The notes under the pieces are model-generated. The model was not told the origin of the DNA and made no database searches. It saw only the letters and a program-made list of their open reading frames with translations. Source: Burkholderiales bacterium (lineage in GTDB: Bacteria; Pseudomonadota; Gammaproteobacteria; Burkholderiales; Burkholderiaceae_D). From it: a stretch of 58,961 nt of DNA. Shown here piece after piece: positions 36,643-45,539 of this stretch; position 1 is the first letter of the stretch, and the number at the start of each line of letters is the position of its first letter. The position numbers and the translations under genes were made by a program. The stretch is from contig CANGAW010000013.1 in NCBI GenBank assembly GCA_947451925.1, positions 1 through 58,961 on the forward strand, written 5' to 3'.

Positions 36643-37977
36643 TCAAGGCAAATAAGATACCACGAGCCCTGCCAATGCACAGGCACCGATCAGCTTGATG
36701 GTGCCGACCTTGAAGCGCAGCAGCGCAATGGCCGCAGCAATGCTGATCGCCAGCGCAATCCAGTCCCAGTCCCGCAGTGCTTGCGTGAAGTGAAACACAT
36801 GCTCGGCAAAGAACAGCGCCAGACTAAGAATGACGCCGACCACTGCGGCGGTGATGGCCGTCAGTGGGGCGGTCAGGCGGATGTTGTTGCGGGTCGATTC
36901 CACCAGAGGCCCACCTGCCAAGATAAAAACAAACGATGGCAGGAAGGTAAAAAATGTGGCCACGCAGGCGCCTGCCGCACCAGCGAGAAACAGATGGCTG
37001 GTCCCGAAAACTTCTTTGCTCCAGCCGCCGACAAAGCCGACAAAAGCCACGATCATGATCAGCGGCCCCGGTGTGGTTTCGCCCAATGCCAGCCCGTCTA
37101 TCATTTGCGTTGGCGTCAGCCATTGATAGGTGGTGACAGCGCCCTGATAAACATAAGGCAGCACCGCATACGCACCACCGAAAGTCAGCAGCGCGGCTTT
37201 GGTAAAAAAGCCGCCCATTTGCGCTAGAGGGTGATGAATGCCGATGCTCATCACAAGCGCGCCCCAACAGGCCATGCCCAGCGCGACACCGGTAGCGGCC
37301 AGCACAATGAGTTTGCGCAATGAAAAGTGCGCATGCTCTGGCGTTGGCGTATGGTCATCAATGAGGGCCGGGCCGTAAGAAGTCTTGCTGGCCGGAGGAG
37401 ATCCGCCTGGCTGAAACTGATCCGGCAGCAAGCGTCCGCCAGCCAATCCGAGTAGTGCGGCGCTAAAAATAATCCATGGAAAAGGCAGACCCAATACCGC
37501 AATGGCCAGGAAGGACAGCGCCGCAATAGCAAGCAGCCAGCGGTTTTTCAGACTGCGGCTGCCGATGCGCCAGGCAGCTGCCAGCACGATGGCTACCACC
37601 GCCGGCTTGATGCCGTATAAAACGCCCGCCACCACCGGTACATCACCAAAGGCCAGATAAACCCAGGACAGCCCGATCAGAATCAGCAGCGAGGGCAACA
37701 CGAACAAGACGCCGGCCATGATGCCGCCGAGAGTGCGATGCATCAGCCAGCCTATATACACCGCCAGTTGCGTAGCTTCCGGGCCGGGCAGCAGCATGCA
37801 GTAATTGAGCGCATGCAGAAACCGCTGCTCGGAAATCCAGCGGCGCCGTTCGACCAGCTCGGTATGCATCAGCGCGATCTGGCCGGTTGGGCCGCCGAAG
37901 CTGATGAAGCCGAGTTTGAGCCAGTACCAAAACGCTTGAGACAGGGGGACTGGAGACGGTGCCTCTGTAGATTTCAT
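36643..37977 (-). CDS. chrA: Chromate transporter ChrA (two CHR domains)
   Basis: This inner-membrane CHR-family protein exports chromate, probably by proton antiport. Two homologous halves are seen: the first with FWYWLKLGFISFGGPTGQIA and LPGPEATQLAVYIGW, the second with AALLTFGGAYAVLPYV and GETTPGPLIMIVAFVGF. About ten to twelve membrane helices are expected in 444 residues. The FGGP and PGP motifs in each half fit long-chain ChrA. Start codon is two bases upstream of the ETF-QO gene end, so they may be cotranscribed. Confidence 0.92.
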   Translation of the reverse strand: MKSTEAPSPVPLSQAFWYWLKLGFISFGGPTGQIALMHTELVERRRWISEQRFLHALNYCMLLPGPEATQLAVYIGWLMHRTLGGIMAGVLFVLPSLLILIGLSWVYLAFGDVPVVAGVLYGIKPAVVAIVLAAAWRIGSRSLKNRWLLAIAALSFLAIAVLGLPFPWIIFSAALLGLAGGRLLPDQFQPGGSPPASKTSYGPALIDDHTPTPEHAHFSLRKLIVLAATGVALGMACWGALVMSIGIHHPLAQMGGFFTKAALLTFGGAYAVLPYVYQGAVTTYQWLTPTQMIDGLALGETTPGPLIMIVAFVGFVGGWSKEVFGTSHLFLAGAAGACVATFFTFLPSFVFILAGGPLVESTRNNIRLTAPLTAITAAVVGVILSLALFFAEHVFHFTQALRDWDWIALAISIAAAIALLRFKVGTIKLIGACALAGLVVSYLP

Positions 37978-37979
37978 AT

Positions 37980-39662
37980 TTACATATTCGAGTAATTTGG
38001 CCCGCCGCCACCTTCAGGCGTGACCCACACAATATTTTGCGTCGGGTCTTTGATGTCGCAGGTTTTGCAATGCACGCAGTTTTGCGCATTGATCTGCAGC
38101 CGCTCGCCACCGCTTTCAGCCGCCACGTATTCATACACGCCGGCCGGACAATAGCGTGACTCTGGTCCGGCATACTTTGCCAAATTGATGGAGACGGGCA
38201 CATCCGGATTTTTCAGTGTCAGGTGTGCCGGCTGGTGTTCGGTGTGGTTGGTGTTGGAAATGAAGACTGACGAGAGCCGGTCAAATGTCAGCTTGCCATC
38301 GGGCTTCGGATAGACGATGGGTGTGCATTCTGCGGCCGGCTTCAAGCATTCATGGTCAGCATGCGTATGGTGCAGCGTCCACGGTGCTTTGCCACGGAAC
38401 AGTACCTGATCAATGCCGACCATCAGCGTGCCGGTGTAGAGGCCTTTGCTCATCCACGGCTTGAAGTTGCGCGCCACATGCAATTCCTCATGCAGCCAGG
38501 ATTGTTCGAATGCGCTCGTGTAGGCGACAAGTTCGTCTTGCGCGCGCCCGGCAGCGATGGCGTCAAAGGCGGCGTCGGCGGCCAGCATGCCGGTTTTCAT
38601 GGCGGCGTGGCTGCCTTTGATGCGGCTGGCATTGAGGAAGCCTGCATCGCAGCCGATTAATGCGCCGCCCGGGAAGCTTAGTTTGGGCAGCGACTGCAGG
38701 CCGCCGGCGGTGATGGCGCGCGCGCCATAGGACAAGCGTTTGCCGCCTTCGAAAAAGCCGCGAATGGCCGCATGGGTTTTATAGCGCTGGAACTCTTCGA
38801 ACGGTGACAGGTAGGGATTTTCATAGGCCAGCCCGACCACATAGCCGACGGCGACCTGATTGTTTTCCAGATGGTAGAGAAACGAACCGCCGTAGGTTGC
38901 ATTGTCCAGCGGCCAGCCGGCAGAGTGAATCACCAGACCGGGCTGATGTTTGGCCGGATCGATTTCCCACAGTTCTTTAATGCCGATGCCATAGGTTTGC
39001 GGGTCTTTGCCTGCGTCGAGCTTGAAGCCGGCGATCAGTTCCTTGCCCAGACTGCCGCGTGCGCCTTCGGCAAACAGTGTGTATCTGGCATGCAGTTCCA
39101 TGCCGATCTGGAAAGCGTCACCGGGTTTGCCGTCACGGTCCACGCCCATGTTGCCGGTAGCGACGCCTTTGACCGCGCCTTTATTGTCGTACAAAACTTC
39201 AGCCGCCGGAAAGCCGGGGAAAATTTCAACGCCCAGGGCCTCGGCCTGCTGGCCCAGCCAGCGCACGACGTTGGCTAAGGAAACCACGTAATTGCCATGA
39301 TTCTGGAAGCAGCCGGGCAGCATCCAGTTGGGGGTTTTAATGGCCTTGGTTTCGGTCAGAAACAGAAAACGGTCTTCGCTCACAGGCGTGTTGAGTGGCG
39401 CGCCGCGTTCTTTCCAGTCCGGGAATAATTCATTGATTGCGCGCGGGTCCATCACGGCACCCGACAAAATATGGGCGCCGGGCTCCCCGCCTTTTTCCAG
39501 CACGCAGACGCTGATTTCACGACTTTGTTCGGCCGCACGTTGCTTGAGGCGAATGGCAGCGGACAAGCCGGCCGGGCCGCCACCAACAATCACGACGTCA
39601 TATTCCATCGCTTCGCGTGGGCCGAATTGTTCAAGGAATGCGGGGTTTTGGCTGGGGCTCAT
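37980..39662 (-). CDS. Electron transfer flavoprotein-ubiquinone oxidoreductase
   Basis: ETF-QO passes electrons from acyl-CoA dehydrogenases, through ETF, to ubiquinone at the membrane. The FAD motif is VVIVGGGPAGLSAAIR (about residues 23-38). The C-terminal 4Fe-4S ferredoxin-like region is NCVHCKTCDIKDP with another cysteine in RYCPAGVYE. The length of 560 residues and the ending GGGGPNYSNM are typical. The true start could be the internal ATG before EYDVVIVGGG, but the first ATG is used. It is divergent from the SDR gene. Confidence 0.95.
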   Translation of the reverse strand: MSPSQNPAFLEQFGPREAMEYDVVIVGGGPAGLSAAIRLKQRAAEQSREISVCVLEKGGEPGAHILSGAVMDPRAINELFPDWKERGAPLNTPVSEDRFLFLTETKAIKTPNWMLPGCFQNHGNYVVSLANVVRWLGQQAEALGVEIFPGFPAAEVLYDNKGAVKGVATGNMGVDRDGKPGDAFQIGMELHARYTLFAEGARGSLGKELIAGFKLDAGKDPQTYGIGIKELWEIDPAKHQPGLVIHSAGWPLDNATYGGSFLYHLENNQVAVGYVVGLAYENPYLSPFEEFQRYKTHAAIRGFFEGGKRLSYGARAITAGGLQSLPKLSFPGGALIGCDAGFLNASRIKGSHAAMKTGMLAADAAFDAIAAGRAQDELVAYTSAFEQSWLHEELHVARNFKPWMSKGLYTGTLMVGIDQVLFRGKAPWTLHHTHADHECLKPAAECTPIVYPKPDGKLTFDRLSSVFISNTNHTEHQPAHLTLKNPDVPVSINLAKYAGPESRYCPAGVYEYVAAESGGERLQINAQNCVHCKTCDIKDPTQNIVWVTPEGGGGPNYSNM

Positions 39663-39806
39663 GATGATCTGCGCAATCGGGATGAAGGTAATTTAAGGGG
39701 TTATTATTTTCCATGGCACGCTCCGTTTTGCAAGCTTGGGCAGTGCCGATTCATGTAATGATAATGCCTGTGGCAAGAATCATAATAATCAACATCAGGA
39801 GACATC

Positions 39807-40583
39807 GTGGGTATTGACGTAAATTTGAATGGCAAGGTCGCTTTTGTAACAGGTGCATCCAGTGGGCTGGGCAGCCGTTTTGCCAAAATTCTGGCTGAGG
39901 CGGGAGCGCAGGTCGTGCTGGCAGCGCGCCGCACCGAGCGCCTGAAAGAATTGCGCGCCGAGATCGAAGCCAATGGCGGCGCAGCCCATGTGGTGCAACT
40001 CGATGTGACGGACTATGCCAGCATCAAGTCGGCGCTGGCCCATGCTGAAACCGAAGCCGGTCCGATTGATATTTTGGTCAACAACTCGGGCGTGTCCAGC
40101 ACCCAGCGTCTGGTCGATGTGACGCCGGAAGATTATGCGCAAGTGATGGACACCAATTTGCGTGGAGCTTTTTTCGTGGCGCAGGAAGCGGCCAAACGCA
40201 TGATCGTACGCGCCAAGGCTGATCCGAATCGTCAGCATCGCATCATCAATATCGCTTCCGTGGCGGGCTTGCGGGTGCTGTCGCAAATCGGCGTCTATTG
40301 CATGAGCAAGGCCGGTGCTGTCCACATGACCAAGGCGATGGCGCTGGAGTGGGGCCGCTATGGCATCAATGTCAATGCCATTTGCCCGGGCTACATCGAA
40401 ACCGAAATCAACTCCGATTACTTTCACAGCGAAGGTGGCAAAAAACTCATCGATATGCTGCCGCGCAAACGCGTCGGCCAGCCGGAAGACCTCGATGGTT
40501 TGCTGTTGCTGCTGGCAGCGGACGAATCACGCTTTATCAATGGCGCCATCATGACTGCCGACGACGGTATGGCGGCGTTCTGA
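39807..40583 (+). CDS. Short-chain dehydrogenase/reductase
   Basis: This NAD(P)-dependent SDR of 258 residues has the cofactor motif TGASSGLG (residues 15-22), NNSG after the fourth strand, the catalytic serine in IASVAG, and YCMSKAG carrying the Tyr-x3-Lys pair. The start is GTG with Shine-Dalgarno AGGAGA at 39797-39802. Its stop overlaps the ATG of the thioesterase gene. Pairing with a thioesterase suggests acyl or ketoacyl metabolism, but the substrate is unknown. Confidence 0.92.
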   Translation: MGIDVNLNGKVAFVTGASSGLGSRFAKILAEAGAQVVLAARRTERLKELRAEIEANGGAAHVVQLDVTDYASIKSALAHAETEAGPIDILVNNSGVSSTQRLVDVTPEDYAQVMDTNLRGAFFVAQEAAKRMIVRAKADPNRQHRIINIASVAGLRVLSQIGVYCMSKAGAVHMTKAMALEWGRYGINVNAICPGYIETEINSDYFHSEGGKKLIDMLPRKRVGQPEDLDGLLLLLAADESRFINGAIMTADDGMAAF

Positions 40584-41002
40584 TGAAAGACGGATTTACC
40601 CTGGTCCATCGCCTGCGCATGCCCATTCGCTGGGGCGATATGGACGCCATGGGCCATGTCAACAATACGGTGTACTTTCGCTATCTGGAGCAGGCGCGTA
40701 TCGCCTGGTTTGAAGCGCTGGGCTGTCCGCCTGAACCGGCAGGTCAGGGACCGGTGATCATCAATGCGCACTGTACGTTTTTAAAACAGTTGCGTTATCC
40801 GGGCGAGATTGAAGTCACCACGCTGGCTGGCGAACTGGGTCGTTCCAGTTTTCAGACCTGGCAGCAGATTCGCCGGGTGGATGACCTGGCCACACTGGCA
40901 GCAGAAGGCGGCGCCAAGGTGGTGTGGGTAGATCAGCGTCTGGAAAAGTCAGCGCCGCTGCCCGAGGACATGCGCATCAAATTAATCCAGCCGCTGTCAT
41001 GA
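40583..41002 (+). CDS. Acyl-CoA thioesterase (4-hydroxybenzoyl-CoA thioesterase/FadM-like hotdog fold)
   Basis: This 139-residue hotdog thioesterase has the conserved start RWGDMDAMGHVNNTVYFRYLEQARIAW, seen across YbgC/FadM enzymes, with Asp at 19 or 21 and His25 in the active-site segment. It hydrolyses an acyl-CoA thioester. It overlaps the SDR stop by one base (TGATG) and stands 21 bases before the endoglucanase gene, so the three are probably cotranscribed. Confidence 0.9.
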   Translation: MKDGFTLVHRLRMPIRWGDMDAMGHVNNTVYFRYLEQARIAWFEALGCPPEPAGQGPVIINAHCTFLKQLRYPGEIEVTTLAGELGRSSFQTWQQIRRVDDLATLAAEGGAKVVWVDQRLEKSAPLPEDMRIKLIQPLS

Positions 41003-41023
41003 GTTGAAACGCAGAGGTCGATC

Positions 41024-42178
41024 ATGGTCAAGCTGTTTCGCTACTTGTTGTTCTCGGGTTTTTTGAGCGTAATGTCGCAGGCTAATGCGGCCAGCACAAC
41101 ATGTACGGAGTGGCCACTGTGGTCGGCTTATCTGCAACGCTTTGTGCAAGCCGATGGGCGCGTGCTGGACCAGACTGGCGAGCCCGATTTCACCACCTCG
41201 GAAAGCGCTGCTTATACCTTGTTTTTTTCGCTGGTTAATAACGACCGCGAGCGTTTCGCCATCCTGCTGAAATGGGTGCAATTCAATCTGGCTCAAGGCG
41301 ACCTCGGCGCAATGCTTCCGGCCTGGCACTGGGGCCGGAAAGCGGCAGGAAAATGGCAGATTCTCGATGCGAACTCTGCAACGGATGCCGATATGTGGTT
41401 CGCCTACTCCTTGCTGCAGGCTGGGCGCCTGTGGCAGGAACCGGGCTACACCAGCATCGGCCTGCGCATGCTGGAGCAAATCAAAGCCAATGAATTGACC
41501 ACGCTGCCCGCTCAGGGGCCGATGATGCTGCCTGGCCCGCAGGGCTTTACCGATGGCGTGCTTAGCTGGCGCATCAATCCCAGTTATCAGCCGCTGCAAC
41601 TGCTGAGGGCGTTTGCTGTGTTTGATCCACTAGGTCCCTGGGACGACATGGCGCGCAATACGGTGCAGATGATGAAGGCCGTCTCGCCTCTGGGCTTGGC
41701 GCCCGATTGGGTTCTCTACCAAAGCGGCAAAGGCTGGCTGCCTGACTGGCAAACCAAATCGGTTGGCAGCTATGACGCGATCCGGGTCTATTTATGGACT
41801 GGCATGCTGGATGACGCCGAACCCTTGAAGCCTGCTTTGTTGCAAAGCTTGTCTGGCATGCAGCGCTTGCTGTTGAAAAAAAATGGCGCGCTGATGGAAA
41901 AAATACAGACCCAGAGCGGACAGGCAGCAGGGCAGGCACCGCAGGGTTTTTCTGCTGCGCTGCTGCCCTATTTGCAGGCTTTGCATGATACGAAAAATCT
42001 GGCAGCGCAGAGGCGTCGGCTGGATGAAAAAAAGAACGGCAATCTGATCGGCGAAGCGCCTGTCTATTACGACCAGATGCTGGCCTTGTTTGGGCAGGGT
42101 TGGATAGAACAACGGTTTCGTTTTAGCGCTTCCGGCCAGTTAATCCCCGCGTGGCCGCCACGTTGTGCGCTTCAATAA
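41024..42178 (+). CDS. bcsZ: Cellulose-synthase-associated endoglucanase BcsZ (GH8)
   Basis: This periplasmic glycoside hydrolase family 8 enzyme cuts beta-1,4-glucan and is normally required for good cellulose secretion. A signal peptide (LLFSGFLSVMSQANA) precedes the domain. The acid catalyst is Glu60 in TTSESAAY; the aspartates in SATDADMW (Asp121/Asp123) are family-conserved. CTEWPLWSAYLQRFV at the start and INPSYQPLQLLRAF in the middle fit BcsZ. Shine-Dalgarno GCAGAGG lies at 41011-41017. Its last seven bases overlap the convergent bcsS gene. Confidence 0.92.
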   Translation: MVKLFRYLLFSGFLSVMSQANAASTTCTEWPLWSAYLQRFVQADGRVLDQTGEPDFTTSESAAYTLFFSLVNNDRERFAILLKWVQFNLAQGDLGAMLPAWHWGRKAAGKWQILDANSATDADMWFAYSLLQAGRLWQEPGYTSIGLRMLEQIKANELTTLPAQGPMMLPGPQGFTDGVLSWRINPSYQPLQLLRAFAVFDPLGPWDDMARNTVQMMKAVSPLGLAPDWVLYQSGKGWLPDWQTKSVGSYDAIRVYLWTGMLDDAEPLKPALLQSLSGMQRLLLKKNGALMEKIQTQSGQAAGQAPQGFSAALLPYLQALHDTKNLAAQRRRLDEKKNGNLIGEAPVYYDQMLALFGQGWIEQRFRFSASGQLIPAWPPRCALQ

Positions 42179-42891
42179 ACGCTTGATATTGCCATGCCAA
42201 TATAGGCAGAAGCGGAATCTTTTTGTGGCTTGGCCTGACCGGCGCTGAGTTCAAGCACCATGCGATTATTCAGCGCCTTGCTGACAAACAAACCCTGCTT
42301 GCTGACTGCGTAGTTAGGCTCGTCCTGCCAGACCCCTTCGATACCGGTGCGCCATCCCGCTGCAGGCAACCAGGCCAGACGGGCGCGGGCGAACAGATTG
42401 CTCGGTCCGATTGCATAATTGACCAGTAACTCGCCCTCGGTGGCGGTGCTCAGCTTCGTGCGGGCCTGCACCTGTGGCGTCAGTGAAAAGGAATTGCCGC
42501 TGTTGTCGCCGACCGGGGCCGCAGGCGTCAGGCGTATGTATCGGTAGCCAAGGGTTGCGGATAAATCGATACCCGAATTTTCATCACCCCACGCATGACC
42601 AAAGCCGGCTTCAATACCGGGTGCCGCTGCTTTGATTTCTGCGGTGTTGCCATCGAGCGTGCCGTCATAGCGGTAGTTTGACCAGCTGAGCAGGGTTTTC
42701 TGGTACCAGCCGCGCCCCAACGCCGCATCACTGAACGGCATGATGGCCGCGGCATAGGCATAACTGCTTTTGGCTGCGACCTGCACACCACCAAAAACCA
42801 GATTTTGTGCCGGCTCGGCAAACGCCGCCGATTGCGCCAGCATCAGCAGCGAAGCACTCGCTGCGTAGGAAAGTGAACGTAGTTTGAACAT
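42172..42891 (-). CDS. bcsS: BcsS-like cellulose biosynthesis protein
   Basis: This exported protein has a signal peptide (ASASLLMLAQSAAFA) and then a beta-rich sequence with alternating hydrophobic residues, ending SAYIGMAISSVY with an aromatic last residue, the usual sign of an outer-membrane beta-barrel. The pattern LVFGGVQVAAKSSYAYAAAI and the size (about 240 residues) match the BcsS family found next to bcsA in alpha- and betaproteobacteria. An ATG at 42912 is an alternative start. Tail-to-tail overlap with bcsZ is seven bases, and bcsA lies upstream on the same strand. The function in cellulose export is not established. Confidence 0.75.
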   Translation of the reverse strand: MFKLRSLSYAASASLLMLAQSAAFAEPAQNLVFGGVQVAAKSSYAYAAAIMPFSDAALGRGWYQKTLLSWSNYRYDGTLDGNTAEIKAAAPGIEAGFGHAWGDENSGIDLSATLGYRYIRLTPAAPVGDNSGNSFSLTPQVQARTKLSTATEGELLVNYAIGPSNLFARARLAWLPAAGWRTGIEGVWQDEPNYAVSKQGLFVSKALNNRMVLELSAGQAKPQKDSASAYIGMAISSVY

Positions 42892-42925
42892 AGTCGTTGA
42901 TTGCGGATGCATGAATAAAAAGGGT

Positions 42926-45166
42926 TTAACGTGATCGCAGTTTTTTTTCTCTGAACAGAAAACGTTTGAGGTTCTGTAAAAACAGAAAGCTCAGATGACC
43001 GAGGCCGTTAACCAGTGCGATTTTTCCCAAATAATAAAAAGCGCTGAGAACACCACGCCGACTCTGGCGGCGGAGATTGTTTTCCATTAATGCCTCGCTG
43101 GAGCCGAATGCAATATCGATGGCCAGTCGTTCGTCAGCGATGTTGAAAAACTGATAGGCGACGCCAAGCGTGGCATAGCGCTGGTCATTAAAAGTAATAC
43201 TTTGCAGCGTACTTTGAAAGCGGATTCCGCGTTTTGGAAACGCCAGCGTAATCTTGGATTTATTTTTGAGCAGCGGTATGTGTTTAGGCAAATAAGGAAC
43301 CGTAATTTTTACCCCGGAAGTTGACGCATCCAGTGTGATGCCGTAAATGGTAACGTTAGGCGCCAGATGCAATATCACTTCTTCACTATGCAAAGATCGC
43401 GGCTCGGAACGGCGCTGCTTTCTTTCGAAGGTAATGCCCAACGCGCACAGCAGCAGGAAGAAATCAAAAAAAGCCCAGAAGCCGACCAGCAATAATGCAC
43501 TGCGATTTTCCGGCTCAATATAAAAGCGATAGCCCCCCATCACGATGGCGGCAACATTAAAAAATAAAATCAAATAAAAGGGCTTGGCAAAAGCTGAAAT
43601 GAAATCGTCACTCATTACCTCACCCTTGGGTGTGACATTGAAAGAGGGCGCCCGCGGATTGCGCAACACTTGCCATACCCCGCGTGTCACATAGACAGAT
43701 TGAATCACTTCATAAATTTGCGAAATAAAGGGCCATCGCACCCGACCAAACAAATACTGAGAAATGATAATGGACCCTAACAAGCTGGGCAGGCCATAAA
43801 TCAAGACATCGACCGCCTGGGCATTGGCCAGAATCACAGAAAACAAAAGAAAAACCGGTGCTGTCAACAGCATGACCAATCGTGCAACTGAGAAGCCCCA
43901 GAAAAAAGAAAAATTCGTAAATAAAGCACGCTGCGCCATGCTCAGGCCGGGAATTTTCCAGGGTTTTTTTAATAAGAAAATTTGCAGCATGCCCTGACTC
44001 CAGCGTACCCTTTGCGCCAGAAAGCCGGCGAAAGTTTCCGGCTGCAGGCCCGACACTAATGGCCTGTTAAAGTAGGCTGAGGTGTAACCCAAGGCAAGCG
44101 CGTCGAGCGTGGTTTCTGCATCTTCAGTAATCGTTTGGCCGGCAATGCCGCCGATTTCATCCAGCACACTGCGGCGCAAAATTGCGGCTGAACCGCAAAA
44201 GAAGGTCGAACCCCAGGCGTCCATGCCCGGCTGCATCACACCATAGAACAATTCATTTTCAGCCGGCGACGTTTCGTAGGTCGACAGGTTGCGCTCCACC
44301 GGGTCGGCGTTGACGAAATTATGCGGAGTCTGCAGCAAAAACAACTTGGGGTCAGGTAAGAAAAATCCTACCGTCATTTCAAGAAAATCTGCGGTGGGCA
44401 CATGATCACAATCCAGAACCAGTAATAACTCACCCCTGGTGTGTGGCAGTGCATGATTGATATTGCCGGCCTTGGCGTGTTCATTGCGTTCACGAGTCAG
44501 ATAGATTGCGCCAAATTTTTTAGCCAGAGCCTTTAATTTTTCTGACCGTTCTTTTGCTTTTTGCGCTGCTTTTTTGTCCGGGTTATTCAGCTTTTGATCC
44601 GTGCCGCCATCGTCAAGCAGGTAGACATGCAGTTTTTCTTCCGGATAGCGCATTTGCGTGGCGGCGATCAGCGTCGGGCTGACAATCTGCGGGCTTTCAT
44701 CAAAAGTTGGAATATATACATCGACATGCGGCAAGCTTGAGACATCAACTGGCAACGGTATGCTGGCTCTGACCTTGGGTTTGATACTAATAAAGTATCC
44801 AAGAGTCGAATTTAAAAAGTAAAAGCACTCGACCAGAAACAACATGAGCCCGAAAAAAATCGACGCTATACCAAAATTAAAAGGCAATGTTTCCGTAGCA
44901 CGCCAGTACAAATAGCGAAAGGACAATAAGGCGGCAAGCAAAAAAATCAGCAGTCTTATCGTGCTGCTACTGCGCCGGTTATTTTTAAACTGGGAAAATT
45001 TGTACAGACAGTAGAGCAGGGAAAAAGTGACGGCTGAAATGATTAACTGCGTCAGACGAGCCAGAGGCATAGTCGTCAGATAAATCAGAGCTGTTATGCC
45101 ACTAAGCCAAAAAAATAAATAAATTGCAACTAGTTCATGTTTTTCAAAGTTTGAAACTTTACGCAT
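42926..45166 (-). CDS. bcsA: Cellulose synthase catalytic subunit BcsA with PilZ domain
   Basis: BcsA polymerises UDP-glucose into cellulose and threads it through the inner membrane. The processive GT2 motifs are DDGG (185-188), DCD (252-254), TED (347-349) and QRVRW (385-389). The c-di-GMP-binding PilZ domain follows with R-x3-R around 582-590 and D613-A-S-T-S-G618. Membrane helices flank the catalytic domain and a long basic tail ends the protein. It is more AT-rich than its neighbours. BcsB, BcsC and BcsQ genes, normally adjacent, are absent from the window. No Shine-Dalgarno is evident; a -35/-10 pair lies very close to the start. Confidence 0.94.
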   Translation of the reverse strand: MRKVSNFEKHELVAIYLFFWLSGITALIYLTTMPLARLTQLIISAVTFSLLYCLYKFSQFKNNRRSSSTIRLLIFLLAALLSFRYLYWRATETLPFNFGIASIFFGLMLFLVECFYFLNSTLGYFISIKPKVRASIPLPVDVSSLPHVDVYIPTFDESPQIVSPTLIAATQMRYPEEKLHVYLLDDGGTDQKLNNPDKKAAQKAKERSEKLKALAKKFGAIYLTRERNEHAKAGNINHALPHTRGELLLVLDCDHVPTADFLEMTVGFFLPDPKLFLLQTPHNFVNADPVERNLSTYETSPAENELFYGVMQPGMDAWGSTFFCGSAAILRRSVLDEIGGIAGQTITEDAETTLDALALGYTSAYFNRPLVSGLQPETFAGFLAQRVRWSQGMLQIFLLKKPWKIPGLSMAQRALFTNFSFFWGFSVARLVMLLTAPVFLLFSVILANAQAVDVLIYGLPSLLGSIIISQYLFGRVRWPFISQIYEVIQSVYVTRGVWQVLRNPRAPSFNVTPKGEVMSDDFISAFAKPFYLILFFNVAAIVMGGYRFYIEPENRSALLLVGFWAFFDFFLLLCALGITFERKQRRSEPRSLHSEEVILHLAPNVTIYGITLDASTSGVKITVPYLPKHIPLLKNKSKITLAFPKRGIRFQSTLQSITFNDQRYATLGVAYQFFNIADERLAIDIAFGSSEALMENNLRRQSRRGVLSAFYYLGKIALVNGLGHLSFLFLQNLKRFLFREKKLRSR

Positions 45167-45180
45167 CGTATTTTGTCATT

Positions 45181-45209
45181 ATTGTAAAAATATGCACTTA
45201 TGGTTGCAA
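45181..45209 (-). promoter_or_regulatory. Predicted sigma-70-like promoter of bcsA
   Basis: Read on the minus strand, TTGCAA (45204-45209) and TACAAT (45181-45186) are separated by 17 bases, a good -35/-10 pair. The expected start point would be only about 8 bases before the bcsA ATG, so the transcript would have a very short leader. The -35 box is inside the palindrome CAATATTAATATTG (45207-45220) at its edge. Confidence 0.45.
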
Positions 45210-45261
45210 TATTAATATTGTTAGAATTTATTTTTTTATGTAACTATTTAAATTTATCAGA

Positions 45262-45279
45262 ATTCGTAAGATTACGAAT
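45262..45279. promoter_or_regulatory. Perfect 8-2-8 inverted repeat upstream of bcsA, likely regulator site
   Basis: ATTCGTAA-GA-TTACGAAT is a perfect 8-bp inverted repeat with a two-base spacer, about 100 bases upstream of bcsA. Symmetric sites of this form are typical of dimeric transcription factors. No regulator gene is adjacent. Confidence 0.5.
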
Positions 45280-45539
45280 GATAATTTATTTCAAAATTAA
45301 TACTTTAGATGTTACTTTTTATATATCTAAAGATAATTTGAATCTTGATTGGCGTAGGTATTGGAGTAGTTTAAATGCCTGTTGCTGATTTTATTTATAA
45401 GAGTTGAGTCATTTATTGGCCCTAATCTTTGAAATAAAGCCCAAGTTCTGCTTTTTTACGGAGTTGCGTCGATACGCCGCTGCGCCTATGCTTGCGGTCG
45501 ACGTTTTAATTGCCTAAAAAATTTTCCCCCAGGAGAGCC

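Larger units (their letters stand above)
45167..45539. other. AT-rich intergenic control region between bcsA and scoA
   Basis: These 373 bases hold no convincing gene. An open frame of 62 codons (45200-45388, plus strand) has AT-rich composition and no ribosome site, so it is rejected. The region has a probable bcsA promoter (45181-45209), an 8-2-8 inverted repeat (45262-45279) and, near its right end, the Shine-Dalgarno AGGAGAG of the CoA-transferase gene. Confidence 0.55.

Noticed and set aside
36418..37227. Long plus-strand frame opposite moaA and chrA
   Set aside because: Shadow of the well-supported minus-strand genes; composition is histidine/glutamine-rich with no domain.
45200..45388. 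62-codon frame in the AT-rich gap
   Set aside because: AT-driven composition, no ribosome site, no recognisable domain, overlaps the bcsA control sequence.
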